A DNA stretch of 64,000 nucleotides from a virus: positions 1 through 64,000 of the IMG/VR virus record IMGVR_UViG_3300046171_000208; one strand, given 5' to 3'. Shown in pieces: positions 35,424 to 44,245 of the stretch. A program made the translations under genes and the position numbers. The notes under the pieces were generated by a model. The model did not search any database and was not told the DNA's origin. It worked only from the letters and a program-made list of their open reading frames with translations. Position 1 is the first letter of the stretch, and each line of letters begins with the position of its first letter.

Positions 35424-36797
35424 ATGGCATCCGAGATACGAGTAAATAAAATTAATAACCGTGCTGGGCTGGGTACTGTAGAGTACACTCCCACAGGTAT
35501 TATAGTATCTGGAATTGTCACTGCTTATGAGTTCGATGGAAACTTTGATACAACACCAGGCATTGTTATCACAGGTATTGGAACTGCTCAATCATTAGAT
35601 GTAGATGATTTTGTAGATGTAGGAAGTAATATAAAATTAGGAAACGCAGGTGTTGTTACAGCAACCACATTTAGTACTGCAAATGTTGATATTAATACAG
35701 ATAAAATTGTTGTAGGAACTGGTGTCACAATCGAAGCAAATCAAGTTGCAACTGGTCAGGCAACATTCACAGGTATCGTAACTGCAAGTGCATTTAAATT
35801 ATCAGATGGAAGTAATGTAGGTGGTACTGATTCTGATAGTATGCTGAATACTGTCGGTGGAACTTTGTCTGGTGCTGATATTGTAATTGGTGGTAATAGT
35901 GGTAGTAGTGGAAATGATAATACTTTGTTTGGATATTCAGCTGGAAGATTTATAGCTCTAGGAGATGGGAATTCATGTTTTGGAATTACAGCAGGTAGAA
36001 ATATTGGTGCAGGTATGTGGAATACTTTTATTGGTGGTCAAGCAGGTCGGAATATGTCTTCAAGCAACAATACTTGTGTAGGATATCAAGCTGGTTACAT
36101 GAATAATACCTCTGGTAATACTATTGCGTTTGGATATCAAGCTGGTTACAATGCAACAGGTTCTGGAAGACTTACTGCGATAGGATATCAGGCAGGTAAA
36201 GCTCATACTGGTGGAAATGGTAACACCTATCTTGGATATCAAGCAGGTCATCTAAATGGTAATGGCGACAGGAACGTTGTTATTGGTGATCTAACCGTAT
36301 CAGGATCAAGTGATTATAATCGTGTTACGGTCATTGGTGCTGGTGCTGCTGGTGGATTTGGATCAAATGCGAATGATAATACTGTGATTGGTTATGGTGC
36401 TGGTGGTTCTACATTAACAGGAACAAACAACATTATAATAGGATCTGGTGCGAATCTTTCAGGCAATGTCTCTAACGAAATAACTTTAGGTAATGCAAAT
36501 ATTAATCATTTAAGAGTACCAGGCATTGGAGTTAGTTTCAGTGCAGGTGGTGCTGTCATTAGTGGTATCGTTACTGCAACATCTTTCTCTGGTGATGGTA
36601 GTAATCTATCTAACTTACCTGCTGGTGCTCCTGTTGGTGGTGCATCAACTAACACAGTATTCTTTGAGAATGATGTAGCAGTGGCAGTCAACTATCAGAT
36701 AACTTCAAATAAGAATGCGATGAGTGCAGGACCAATTGCAATTAATGCTGGAATTGCAGTCACAGTTCCATCAGGATGTTCTTGGACTATTGTATAA
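35424..36797 (+). CDS. Tail-fibre protein with YadA-head-like repeats (457 aa)
   Basis: N-terminus MASEIRVNKINNRAGLGT, then shared modules (DDFVDVGSNIKLGNAGV, TGVTIEANQVATGQATF). Residues about 165-350 form beta-roll turns with a repeated G-YQAG motif (CVGYQAGYM, AFGYQAGYN, AIGYQAGKA, YLGYQAGHL), and the DNA GGATATCAAGC-GGT is repeated four times there. It lacks an S74 end; instead it closes with the small beta domain ending GCSWTIV, like the 18615 gene. It is probably another trimeric adhesin. Confidence 0.83.
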   Translation: MASEIRVNKINNRAGLGTVEYTPTGIIVSGIVTAYEFDGNFDTTPGIVITGIGTAQSLDVDDFVDVGSNIKLGNAGVVTATTFSTANVDINTDKIVVGTGVTIEANQVATGQATFTGIVTASAFKLSDGSNVGGTDSDSMLNTVGGTLSGADIVIGGNSGSSGNDNTLFGYSAGRFIALGDGNSCFGITAGRNIGAGMWNTFIGGQAGRNMSSSNNTCVGYQAGYMNNTSGNTIAFGYQAGYNATGSGRLTAIGYQAGKAHTGGNGNTYLGYQAGHLNGNGDRNVVIGDLTVSGSSDYNRVTVIGAGAAGGFGSNANDNTVIGYGAGGSTLTGTNNIIIGSGANLSGNVSNEITLGNANINHLRVPGIGVSFSAGGAVISGIVTATSFSGDGSNLSNLPAGAPVGGASTNTVFFENDVAVAVNYQITSNKNAMSAGPIAINAGIAVTVPSGCSWTIV

Positions 36798-36819
36798 ATA
36801 TTGATGAGGAAATAATCTT

Positions 36820-37386
36820 ATGCCAGTAACTATTAACGGAGACGGAAGCATCACAGGACTCTCAGTTGGGGGTTTAGGTTCTGGTGTTGTAAATACAGCA
36901 TCCATAGCTGATGGTGCAGTGTCAGCTGTTAAAAGGTCTGAAGGTTCTGTTTTACAATTATTGACAGGAGCTATTTCTTCTTACAGTGCAACAACTTCTA
37001 CTTACACAGAAAAAGGAACTCTAAGAATCACACCAAAGAGAGCTGGTTCATCATTCCTAATTATGTTAAGTTTGTATGTTAATAATTATAATAGTAGTAA
37101 TTCAAACTCTTATGCAGCAGTTAAATATTACAGAGATGTAAATGGTGGTGGTGATGTTGATATAGGTGGAATGGAAAGAGCCAATAAAGTTTATGGTCAG
37201 TCTATAGGTACTTTAATTGCTCTTGGTAATATGTGTGGGCCAATACATAAGGTTGATACACCCTCATATAGTTTAGGTAATTATATTGATTATTCAATAC
37301 GGTTAGCACAAACAGGAAGTGGAACCGCACAATTTGCTGCAACCTCAGACTCTCATTATTATAGTATTATGGAGATTGCAGGATGA
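36820..37386 (+). CDS. Short appendage/fibre-tip protein (188 aa)
   Basis: The protein begins MPVTINGDGSITGLSVGG and VVNTASIADGAVSAVKR, a link found in many phage fibre proteins, and then has a compact beta domain (YTEKGTLRITPKRAGSSFLIML and DYSIRLAQTGSGTAQF). It recalls the head fold of the 20912-22652 family, but similarity is weak. AGGAAA lies 11-16 bp before the ATG and TATAAATA at 36793-36800 is the late box. It overlaps the next gene by four bases. Confidence 0.7.
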   Translation: MPVTINGDGSITGLSVGGLGSGVVNTASIADGAVSAVKRSEGSVLQLLTGAISSYSATTSTYTEKGTLRITPKRAGSSFLIMLSLYVNNYNSSNSNSYAAVKYYRDVNGGGDVDIGGMERANKVYGQSIGTLIALGNMCGPIHKVDTPSYSLGNYIDYSIRLAQTGSGTAQFAATSDSHYYSIMEIAG

Positions 37387-38066
37387 GCGAACTTAATTTT
37401 ACACATTCAAATGGTAATAAGGTCAAGTTAACAACACCTGATACTTTGGCTGCAAGTAAAACTTTCAAGTTACCTGGTGCCGACGGGAGTTCTGGGCAAT
37501 TTTTGAAAACTGATGGATCGGGTGCACTCTCATTCGCAACAGCATTAACTGGACCAACAGCACCAAGTTGGACAACAGCAGCGTCTTATGATTGTGCATC
37601 TGCCAATCCAAGTGATCTTTTTGCTACGGGATTAACCAATCCACAAGTCATTATGTATGTTTTTCACGAATTAAAACATAGTGCATCTAGTAGATGTATA
37701 ATGCGGATTGGTTCTTCGAGTGGATATCAAACAGGTGGTTATTTTGATATAGGATATTACACTCAAGCTGGTGGTACACCAACTCGCACAAGAGGACATA
37801 ATCAAGGTCAATGGTATCCTCTTGATTATAATTTTACTAATAATTCTAATTTATACAGCGGTAAAATAGTGTTAACTCGAACTTTCAATCGTTGGTCTTA
37901 TCAAACATCCTGTGATGTAAGTTACAATGGTCAGAACACACAGTATGATGTCGGATGGAGAGGTCATAATCGTGATTTTTCATCATCATTAGATCGTGTA
38001 AATATGTATAATGATGGTGGTGGAACTTTCACTTCAGGGTATGTAACTATTTTAACACAATCATGA
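37383..38066 (+). CDS. Tail-fibre tip-like protein (227 aa)
   Basis: The start MSELNFTHSNGNKVKL then LAASKTFKLPGADGSSG-FLKTDGSG is a linker seen before many phage fibre tips (the 9534 gene has a similar NGQYLKTTGTG link). A beta-rich end domain of about 150 residues follows (YVFHELKHSASSRCIMRIG, WSYQTSCDVSYNG). It overlaps both neighbours by four bases (ATGA). A receptor-binding role is inferred from position only. Confidence 0.7.
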   Translation: MSELNFTHSNGNKVKLTTPDTLAASKTFKLPGADGSSGQFLKTDGSGALSFATALTGPTAPSWTTAASYDCASANPSDLFATGLTNPQVIMYVFHELKHSASSRCIMRIGSSSGYQTGGYFDIGYYTQAGGTPTRTRGHNQGQWYPLDYNFTNNSNLYSGKIVLTRTFNRWSYQTSCDVSYNGQNTQYDVGWRGHNRDFSSSLDRVNMYNDGGGTFTSGYVTILTQS

Positions 38067-39259
38067 GTACATTAAAAGTAGACGCAATAAGACACAATAG
38101 TGCAACGAGTGATGCAATCACAACAGTATCAGATGGAACTTGCACTGCAAAATTAACTTCGGTAGGAGGAGGACAACTCTCTCATCGCAACATCATAATC
38201 AACGGAGCCATGAACGTGGCCCAAAGGGGAGTGACATCAACCAATACTGGTTATCAAACTGTTGATAGATTCTCTTGTGGTGCTGGTGGTGTTAATGAGG
38301 CTCCTACTTTCGCACAAGTTGATGTTGCAAATGGAACTACTCCATACACTTTAGGTTTTAGAAAATCATTAAAAATAACTAATGGAAATCAAACATCTCT
38401 TGATACTGGTGATGAAATTAATATAGTTTATAATATTGAAGCTCAAGATTTAATTGCAAGTGGTTGGAATTATAAGTCAAGTTCAAGTTTTGCTACTTGG
38501 TCTTTTTGGATAAAATCGAGTGTTGCACAAAACTTTCGTGGTTATATAAGAACTTATGATAATACTGCAACAGCTTATGCTTTTGAAACAGGAACTCTAT
38601 CAGCTAACACTTGGACAAAAATTGTAAGAACAATTCCTGGTAATTCTGGTTTAGATATTGATAATGATAATGGAACAGGACTTCAAATAAGACTTTTAGC
38701 GTACATAGGCACTGCTTATACCGACAACTCAACACCTACACATTCATGGGTTACTTATAATAGTTCAGCAAGAACTCCAGACAATACTTCAACTTGGTAT
38801 CAAACAAATGATGCAACATTGGAGATCACAGGTTATCAATTTGAAGTCGGGGACACAGCAACCTCGTTCGAGCACCGTACCTATCAAGATGAATTCTTGC
38901 GTTGCTGTAGATATTATCAACAATTAACTGGTGATGATAGAGGATATAATGGAGGTGGTAGTACTGGGTCATTTAAAAACTCAGTAATAGGAATTTATAA
39001 TTCAGCAACTGATGTAAGATGCATCTACTATCATATGGTTCCCATGAGAGATTCTCCTACTTTTACTTTGCTTGGTGCAGTGTCTGATTTTGATCTTGAA
39101 CCATTTGATCGTGCACCAAGTAGTATTGCATCAAATAGGATGAGCCCCTTTCAATCAACACTTCTCATAGCTGATAGCACAGGTGCTACTACAGGTAATG
39201 CTTGTCAACTTACAATTGACCAAGCAGCTGGAGGATTAGCATTTTCAGCAGAACTATAA
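38063..39259 (+). CDS. Phage tail/appendage protein with INGAMNVAQRG signature (398 aa)
   Basis: The segment HRNIIINGAMNVAQRGVTS then TVDRFSC is a signature found in many phage and prophage tail proteins; a carbohydrate-binding-like beta domain follows (SFWIKSSVAQNFRGYI, WTKIVRTIPGN, ITGYQFEVGDTATSFEHRTYQDEFLRCCRYYQ). The N-terminus MSTLKVDAIRHNSATSDAIT is the anchor. It is the last gene of this sub-operon before a sigma70 promoter. Its receptor-related role is inferred. Confidence 0.8.
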   Translation: MSTLKVDAIRHNSATSDAITTVSDGTCTAKLTSVGGGQLSHRNIIINGAMNVAQRGVTSTNTGYQTVDRFSCGAGGVNEAPTFAQVDVANGTTPYTLGFRKSLKITNGNQTSLDTGDEINIVYNIEAQDLIASGWNYKSSSSFATWSFWIKSSVAQNFRGYIRTYDNTATAYAFETGTLSANTWTKIVRTIPGNSGLDIDNDNGTGLQIRLLAYIGTAYTDNSTPTHSWVTYNSSARTPDNTSTWYQTNDATLEITGYQFEVGDTATSFEHRTYQDEFLRCCRYYQQLTGDDRGYNGGGSTGSFKNSVIGIYNSATDVRCIYYHMVPMRDSPTFTLLGAVSDFDLEPFDRAPSSIASNRMSPFQSTLLIADSTGATTGNACQLTIDQAAGGLAFSAEL

Positions 39260-39260
39260 C

Positions 39261-39289
39261 TTGACACTTTGAAAACCTTGATATATAAT
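39261..39289 (+). promoter_or_regulatory. Consensus sigma70 promoter
   Basis: TTGACA at 39261-39266, a 17-bp spacer and TATAAT at 39284-39289 sit directly behind the stop of the 38063 gene and 22 bp before the next ATG. A host-type early promoter is unexpected inside the late tail-gene bank. Confidence 0.85.
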
Positions 39290-39311
39290 AAAGTCAAATA
39301 TATTTTTAGTA

Positions 39312-39524
39312 ATGGCAACTGATCAACAAAATCATTTAAAGTCTGTAACAGAGCAAGCACAAGGTCTTGTGAATGAAATTAATCAACTCGAAGGACAAGC
39401 AAAATCAAAAAGAGATATGCTTTTAAAACTTCAAGGTATCATTGAATATCTACAACAAACTGGTGTTGAAATGCCTGTAGAAGAGGAACCAGAGGTTGCT
39501 CCTGCAGAACCAGTTGAATCTTGA
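39312..39524 (+). CDS. Small coiled-coil protein (70 aa)
   Basis: A 70-residue acidic protein with a heptad-like helix (LKSVTEQAQGLVNEINQLEG, then MLLKLQGIIEYLQQ) and a Glu/Pro-rich tail (EEEPEVAPAEPVES). It is read from the sigma70 promoter at 39261 and followed by a perfect TATAAATA late box. It might be a chaperone or adaptor for fibre assembly; that is a guess from its coiled coil and position. Confidence 0.7.
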   Translation: MATDQQNHLKSVTEQAQGLVNEINQLEGQAKSKRDMLLKLQGIIEYLQQTGVEMPVEEEPEVAPAEPVES

Positions 39525-39525
39525 T

Positions 39526-39533
39526 TATAAATA
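39526..39533 (+). promoter_or_regulatory. T4-type late promoter box TATAAATA
   Basis: A perfect TATAAATA lies 2 bp after the stop of the coiled-coil gene and 30 bp before the ATG at 39556. Confidence 0.7.
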
Positions 39534-39555
39534 AAAAGAAAGAGTTAAAATTTAG

Positions 39556-39957
39556 ATGCCATATATTGGTCGTCCGCAATCATCAGGTGCGTTTGCTAAA
39601 CTTGATGATGTAAGTTCACAATTCAATAATAGTAAAACTGTTTTCAATTTAACGATTGGTAATCAAGCATTTTTTCCTGGCAATCCTTATACATTATTAG
39701 TATCATTAGGTGGTGTTATTCAAGAACCAATAACATCATTCACAATTAATGATGACCAAATAACTTTTGCATCAGCACCACAATCTGGTGCTAACTTTTT
39801 TTGTGTAGTCTTATCTACAACACTCAATACTGAACCATTAAAAACTCTAACTGTAGGAGCAAGGTCAGGGGCACAAACTCTTGATTTACATGGAAGAACA
39901 TTAGCAATAGCAGATCGCTCTGGTACTAAACATACTATCGGTTTCAACCTCACATAA
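39556..39957 (+). CDS. MPYIGR-class structural protein (133 aa)
   Basis: It begins MPYIGRPQSSGAFAKLDDV, matching the start of the 44246 fibre (MPYIGRNHIAG). It then has one beta domain (TVFNLTIGNQAFFPGNPY, LLVSLGGVIQEPITSF, ITFASAPQSGANFFCVVL) like the VFVNGVKLSSSEFT-type domain used inside the large fibres. It may be a free-standing anchor or base subunit for a fibre. A CATAAATA box covers its stop. Confidence 0.72.
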   Translation: MPYIGRPQSSGAFAKLDDVSSQFNNSKTVFNLTIGNQAFFPGNPYTLLVSLGGVIQEPITSFTINDDQITFASAPQSGANFFCVVLSTTLNTEPLKTLTVGARSGAQTLDLHGRTLAIADRSGTKHTIGFNLT

Positions 39958-39982
39958 ATAAAAAGAAAGCTTTAACGATATA

Positions 39983-42900
39983 ATGGCGAATAGATTTCCG
40001 TTAATACTGAATACGAGCTCCAATCAAATACAAGAGTTAGCATCTGGAGATACTCTTGACTTGACTGGATCTGGATTGAACTTGACTGGTATTACTACAT
40101 TATCTAGTTCTGCACAATTAAATTTACAAGGTGGTACAAACTTAAATACTGGTACAAGAGGAGATATATTATTTTATAATGCAAGTGGAACAATACAAAA
40201 ATTAAGTTTAGGTGCATCTGGAAAGGTATTAAAATCAAATGGTTCTGATTTAGTATATGGTGATACTGGTTCAATAGCAAATGTATATTATGTTTCTACA
40301 AGTGGTACAGATGCAAGTGGTTTTGGTTCTGCAATAGACAGACCATTTAGATCCATCAAATATGCAGTTGCTAATATTGGCACACCATCAGCAACAGCAC
40401 CTGCGATTATATTTGTAAAAGCAGGTGTATATGAAGAAGCACAATTGCCGATTGTAGTTCCTGCACATACAACTGTTGCAGGTGATAGTTTAAGAGCAAC
40501 AATAGTTAAACCAGCATCTGGATTAGATTCAGGTGGTTCGATACAAAATAATCGTTCAACTCTATTCAAAATGAGTAATGCAAGTGTATTGCAGGATCTC
40601 GTGATGGATGGAATGGGTGGTTATACACCAGGAAGTCCAAATTATAAACCAGAAAGTGCAACAGTTGGTGGTGTCTATCTCGCATTAAACAATGCAAGTC
40701 CAGTCTTAACGAAGTCACCATATATTTACAACGTAACATCATTTGGTAATGGTGCAACTGGTGCTGTATTAGATGGTTCAGTACATGCGAGTGGTAATCG
40801 TAGTATGTTATTCCATACTTATACTGCTGTACATAGTGATGGATTAGGTATTTGGTTGAAAGCAAATGCGAACGCAGAATTAATATCAACATTTACATAT
40901 TATTGTACGATTGGTCTTGCTGTTACAGGTGGTTCAAAGATAAGATCTCTTAACTCAAGTAATGCTTATGGAGAGTATGGTGTTTATTCTGCTGGATTCG
41001 ATTCAGGAGAAACAGCAAACTCTGGAACAATTAAAGGACAGATGCTTGTTTATACAAACGTCCTTACAACATCGTTTACAGATGGTGAACAAGTAACTGG
41101 TGGAACATCAGGTGCAACTGCTTACGTTGTAAACGTACAGGCAGAACCGAAGAGAATGTATATTGTTCAAAGGTCTGGAACATTCCAGTCAAATGAAACA
41201 GTTACAGGTGGAAGTTCTGGTGCAACTGCAACGATGACATCAGGAACTGCAACAGTCAATCAGTCAGGAAGAATACTTGTAACAACATTTTCAACTGCAC
41301 CTGATGCTGGTGACTCTCTCCAATTTGCATCCACAGATGGTAATGCATATCAAATTCAATCAGTAAGTTCCGTAACTGCAAATAGTGTTGCATATAAGAT
41401 ATTAGTATTTTCAACATCAAGAGCAACTGCAGTCGCAGCAGATGTTGCAGTACACGCACGAAAGGAATATAGTCTTGCAAGATTAACTGGTCACGATTTC
41501 CTACAAGTAGGTACTGGTGGAACTGATACAACTAACTGGCCAAATAATCCAACACAATCTCCCGCACAAGCAGATCAAATAGTTACAAACGAAACCGATC
41601 CTGGTCGTGTTTACTATACTGCAACTGATGATTTAGGTAACTTCTATGTTGGAGATCAATTTAAAGTAGACCAAGCAACAGGTAATGTTACTTTGGATGC
41701 GTCTGCATTTAACTTATCTGGTCTTGAATCATTAAGACTTGGTTCAGTTGGTGGTTTGATTGGTGCTGCTGTTGGTGAGTTCTCAACAGATATCACTATG
41801 TCACAGAATAGTGATACAAAAGTTTCAACACAGAAAGCAGTTAAGACATATGTTGATACACTAGATGACATCACTCCAACTGGTGGAACATTTACACTTG
41901 CTGGCATATCCACAGTCACAGGAACTACACAATTTACAAAGCAATTAAACGTATCTGGTGTTTCTACATTCCACGGTAATGTAAATCTATTAGATGGAGA
42001 TCGTCTTCGTGTCGGAAGTTCGGAAGATTTACAAATATATCATGATTCAAATCACTCATACATCGCAGAAAATGGTGGTGGTGACTTAAAGATACAAGCA
42101 AGTGCTGGTAGTATATTCATACAAAAATCTACTGGCGAAGAGATGATCAAAGCGACTGTCGATGGTTCAGTCGAATTGTATCATAATGATATTGTTAGAT
42201 TAACCACTACATCAACGGGTGTGAGTATCGGTGGTTCTTTAACAGTTCCTGGTAATGTATCAATTGGTGGAACATTAACATATGAAGATGTAACAAATAT
42301 TGATTCTGTAGGAGTTGTAACAGCGAGAAGTGGTGTAATTTCACCTTATGCTGATATTGATGACTTTATAAGTGTAGGTAGTAATATTCATCTTGGTAAT
42401 GCAGGAGTATGTACTGCAACAACATTTAGCGGTTCTGGTGCGTCTTTAACTAATTTAAATGGTTCTAATATTGCATCAGGAACTGTTCCTGTTGCACGTA
42501 TTGGAACTGGAACCAAGAGCACTTCAACATTCTATCGTGGTGATGGTACGTTTGCTACAGTTACTCCACCTGCAATTACTACAATCAATAGTGCATCTAA
42601 TAATCGAATAGTTACATCTGATGGTGGAACAACTGTAACCGCTGAAGCAGATATAACCTATAATGGTACTTCTTTAGGTTTAGCTGCTGGTAAAGATATT
42701 AGACTTACAACTGGAACTTGGACAGGAGAAGTAGCTGGTAAGATACAATATCATTCAAATAAAATGTATTTCCAAGGTGGTACTAGTGGACATCAATTAA
42801 GAGATCCTTCTGGAGGCACTACATTTGAAATAGGCACTACTGGTACCTGTGCTGGAGTGAATCTTACACTGGGTCAAGATGTCACATTTAACGGTGGAGC

Positions 42901-43303
42901 TGGTGCTGTAACTGTTAATGCTAATAGTGATATTAGACTTTCTAGTGGAAGCTGGACAGGAGAGGCTACAAAAATTCAACATCATGCTGACCATTTATAC
43001 TTACAAGGTGGTTCTGGTACTTATGGAATTATTTTTAGAGATCACGCTGGAACAGATAGGTGGTCAATACTAGATAGTGGTAACTTACACCCTATGGCTA
43101 ACAACAGTTACGATATAGGTTCTTCATCAAACAGAGTAAGAAACATCTATACTATGGATTTACAATTAAGTAATGAAGGTAGTAAAAATGATGTCGATGG
43201 AACTTGGGGAGATTTCACAATTCAAGAAGGTGAAAGTGATTTATTCCTAATAAATAAACGTAATGGTAAAAAGTATAAATTTAATCTAACAGAGGTTTCA
43301 TAA
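39983..43303 (+). CDS. Tail-fibre/tailspike-like protein with beta-helix (1106 aa)
   Basis: Residues about 100-355 carry a right-handed beta-helix signature: VYYVSTSGTDASGFG, RPFRSIKYAVANI, IIFVKAGVYEEAQLPIVVP, then repeated short strands. This domain is common in phage tailspikes and pectate lyases; no catalytic set is obvious. Two G-xVTGG-SGATA repeats follow, then shared modules (GGTLTYEDV, SPYADIDDFISVGSNI), two related RLSSGSWTGEA segments, and the end segment NNSYDIGSSSNRVRNIYTMD. It closes with a short domain ending KYKFNLTEVS. It overlaps the next gene by one base (TAATG). Confidence 0.83.
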   Translation: MANRFPLILNTSSNQIQELASGDTLDLTGSGLNLTGITTLSSSAQLNLQGGTNLNTGTRGDILFYNASGTIQKLSLGASGKVLKSNGSDLVYGDTGSIANVYYVSTSGTDASGFGSAIDRPFRSIKYAVANIGTPSATAPAIIFVKAGVYEEAQLPIVVPAHTTVAGDSLRATIVKPASGLDSGGSIQNNRSTLFKMSNASVLQDLVMDGMGGYTPGSPNYKPESATVGGVYLALNNASPVLTKSPYIYNVTSFGNGATGAVLDGSVHASGNRSMLFHTYTAVHSDGLGIWLKANANAELISTFTYYCTIGLAVTGGSKIRSLNSSNAYGEYGVYSAGFDSGETANSGTIKGQMLVYTNVLTTSFTDGEQVTGGTSGATAYVVNVQAEPKRMYIVQRSGTFQSNETVTGGSSGATATMTSGTATVNQSGRILVTTFSTAPDAGDSLQFASTDGNAYQIQSVSSVTANSVAYKILVFSTSRATAVAADVAVHARKEYSLARLTGHDFLQVGTGGTDTTNWPNNPTQSPAQADQIVTNETDPGRVYYTATDDLGNFYVGDQFKVDQATGNVTLDASAFNLSGLESLRLGSVGGLIGAAVGEFSTDITMSQNSDTKVSTQKAVKTYVDTLDDITPTGGTFTLAGISTVTGTTQFTKQLNVSGVSTFHGNVNLLDGDRLRVGSSEDLQIYHDSNHSYIAENGGGDLKIQASAGSIFIQKSTGEEMIKATVDGSVELYHNDIVRLTTTSTGVSIGGSLTVPGNVSIGGTLTYEDVTNIDSVGVVTARSGVISPYADIDDFISVGSNIHLGNAGVCTATTFSGSGASLTNLNGSNIASGTVPVARIGTGTKSTSTFYRGDGTFATVTPPAITTINSASNNRIVTSDGGTTVTAEADITYNGTSLGLAAGKDIRLTTGTWTGEVAGKIQYHSNKMYFQGGTSGHQLRDPSGGTTFEIGTTGTCAGVNLTLGQDVTFNGGAGAVTVNANSDIRLSSGSWTGEATKIQHHADHLYLQGGSGTYGIIFRDHAGTDRWSILDSGNLHPMANNSYDIGSSSNRVRNIYTMDLQLSNEGSKNDVDGTWGDFTIQEGESDLFLINKRNGKKYKFNLTEVS

Positions 43304-43896
43304 TGGGGATAAATTTTTCAAACGGTACAATGGATTATCCGTCGTATGTTTATCATACGGTTTATGTGCAGGATAATACGAGAGAAAGTTTTAGTAATGG
43401 TACCTCTAGTAGAGCGTTAGATCGTTATCAACTAAACAATATAAAAGTTGCCACTACAACTGATATAGTTCATCTTGATTGTAGAATTTATAATCAGTTT
43501 GACGATCACGATGATGAATTTGGATACTCTTGGGAATACAAGAATAGTGGTGGTGGTTGGACAGAAATTAATCAAAATAAAACTAGAGGTATTGATATAA
43601 ACAGTAGAACAGGATTCGCTGGTCACGGTACTCATGACCGTCTTCATTCTAGATACGGTGGACATACATATAGTTGGGGAATAATTTGGAAACCAGGAAG
43701 CATATCAGGTGTTTCACCTGGTGCAATCGATGTCAGACCCTTCATTAAATGTCATGGTAATACAGGTCACACTATGCGTATAAATCATTTTGATGATGGA
43801 TACAATGGTAATAATAGTGAATGGAATAGAGCATCATCAAGTTGGGCTATGGCAGTAGTTTACAGTACAAACGGAGTTATAGATGACACGAACTAG
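43303..43896 (+). CDS. Fibre-tip-like protein (197 aa)
   Basis: A beta-rich protein with PSYVYHTVYVQDNTRESF, FGYSWEYKNSGGGWTEIN, RYGGHTYSWGIIWKPG and GHTMRINHFDDGYNG. Its order of motifs recalls the 20912-22652 family (strand, -W-, GH--G--L-IN) without close identity. It starts one base into the previous stop and overlaps the next gene by 14 bp. A role as host-binding tip is plausible; nothing shows an enzyme. Confidence 0.7.
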   Translation: MGINFSNGTMDYPSYVYHTVYVQDNTRESFSNGTSSRALDRYQLNNIKVATTTDIVHLDCRIYNQFDDHDDEFGYSWEYKNSGGGWTEINQNKTRGIDINSRTGFAGHGTHDRLHSRYGGHTYSWGIIWKPGSISGVSPGAIDVRPFIKCHGNTGHTMRINHFDDGYNGNNSEWNRASSSWAMAVVYSTNGVIDDTN

Positions 43897-44239
43897 AATC
43901 GACATGATAACTGCCATAAAATTGGTGGTTGATTTAAAAAAAGAGGAATGGAATGGTTTCGCTGTTATAGAACCTGATGATGGATTTTGGTCTGATTTTA
44001 CAGATGAACAGTGGAATACTTATGTCACGATACCTGCTAGTTCAACAGTGACTGCTGTTGATGTTAGGGCAAATTTAGATACACATATTTCTAATTTAAA
44101 TCTTAATGTGGTAAGGGAAAATCGTAGATCTGAATATCCTTCAATAGAGGATCAATTAGATGTGATTTATCATAGTGGAATAGATGCGTGGAAATCAAAA
44201 ATTAAAGAAACAAAAGATAAGTATCCAAAATCATCATAA
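43883..44239 (+). CDS. Small tail-assembly-type protein (118 aa)
   Basis: The C-terminus RRSEYPSIEDQLDVIYHSG followed by WKSKIKETKDKYPK is a pattern seen in small phage proteins next to fibre genes, often with the tail-chaperone families. The N-terminal half (WNGFAVIEPDDGFWSDF) is not recognised. The start overlaps the fibre-tip gene by 14 bp. Confidence 0.65.
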   Translation: MTRTRIDMITAIKLVVDLKKEEWNGFAVIEPDDGFWSDFTDEQWNTYVTIPASSTVTAVDVRANLDTHISNLNLNVVRENRRSEYPSIEDQLDVIYHSGIDAWKSKIKETKDKYPKSS

Positions 44240-44245
44240 AAAATA

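Noticed and set aside
35178-35591. 137-residue minus-strand open frame rich in Cys, Ser and Tyr
   Set aside because: It lies opposite two well-supported plus-strand genes and their late box; the composition is that of antisense low-GC coding DNA.
35950-36260. CRISPR-like repeat array from GGATATCAAGC repeats
   Set aside because: The repeats are in frame, vary in sequence and spacing, and encode beta-roll turns G-YQAG.
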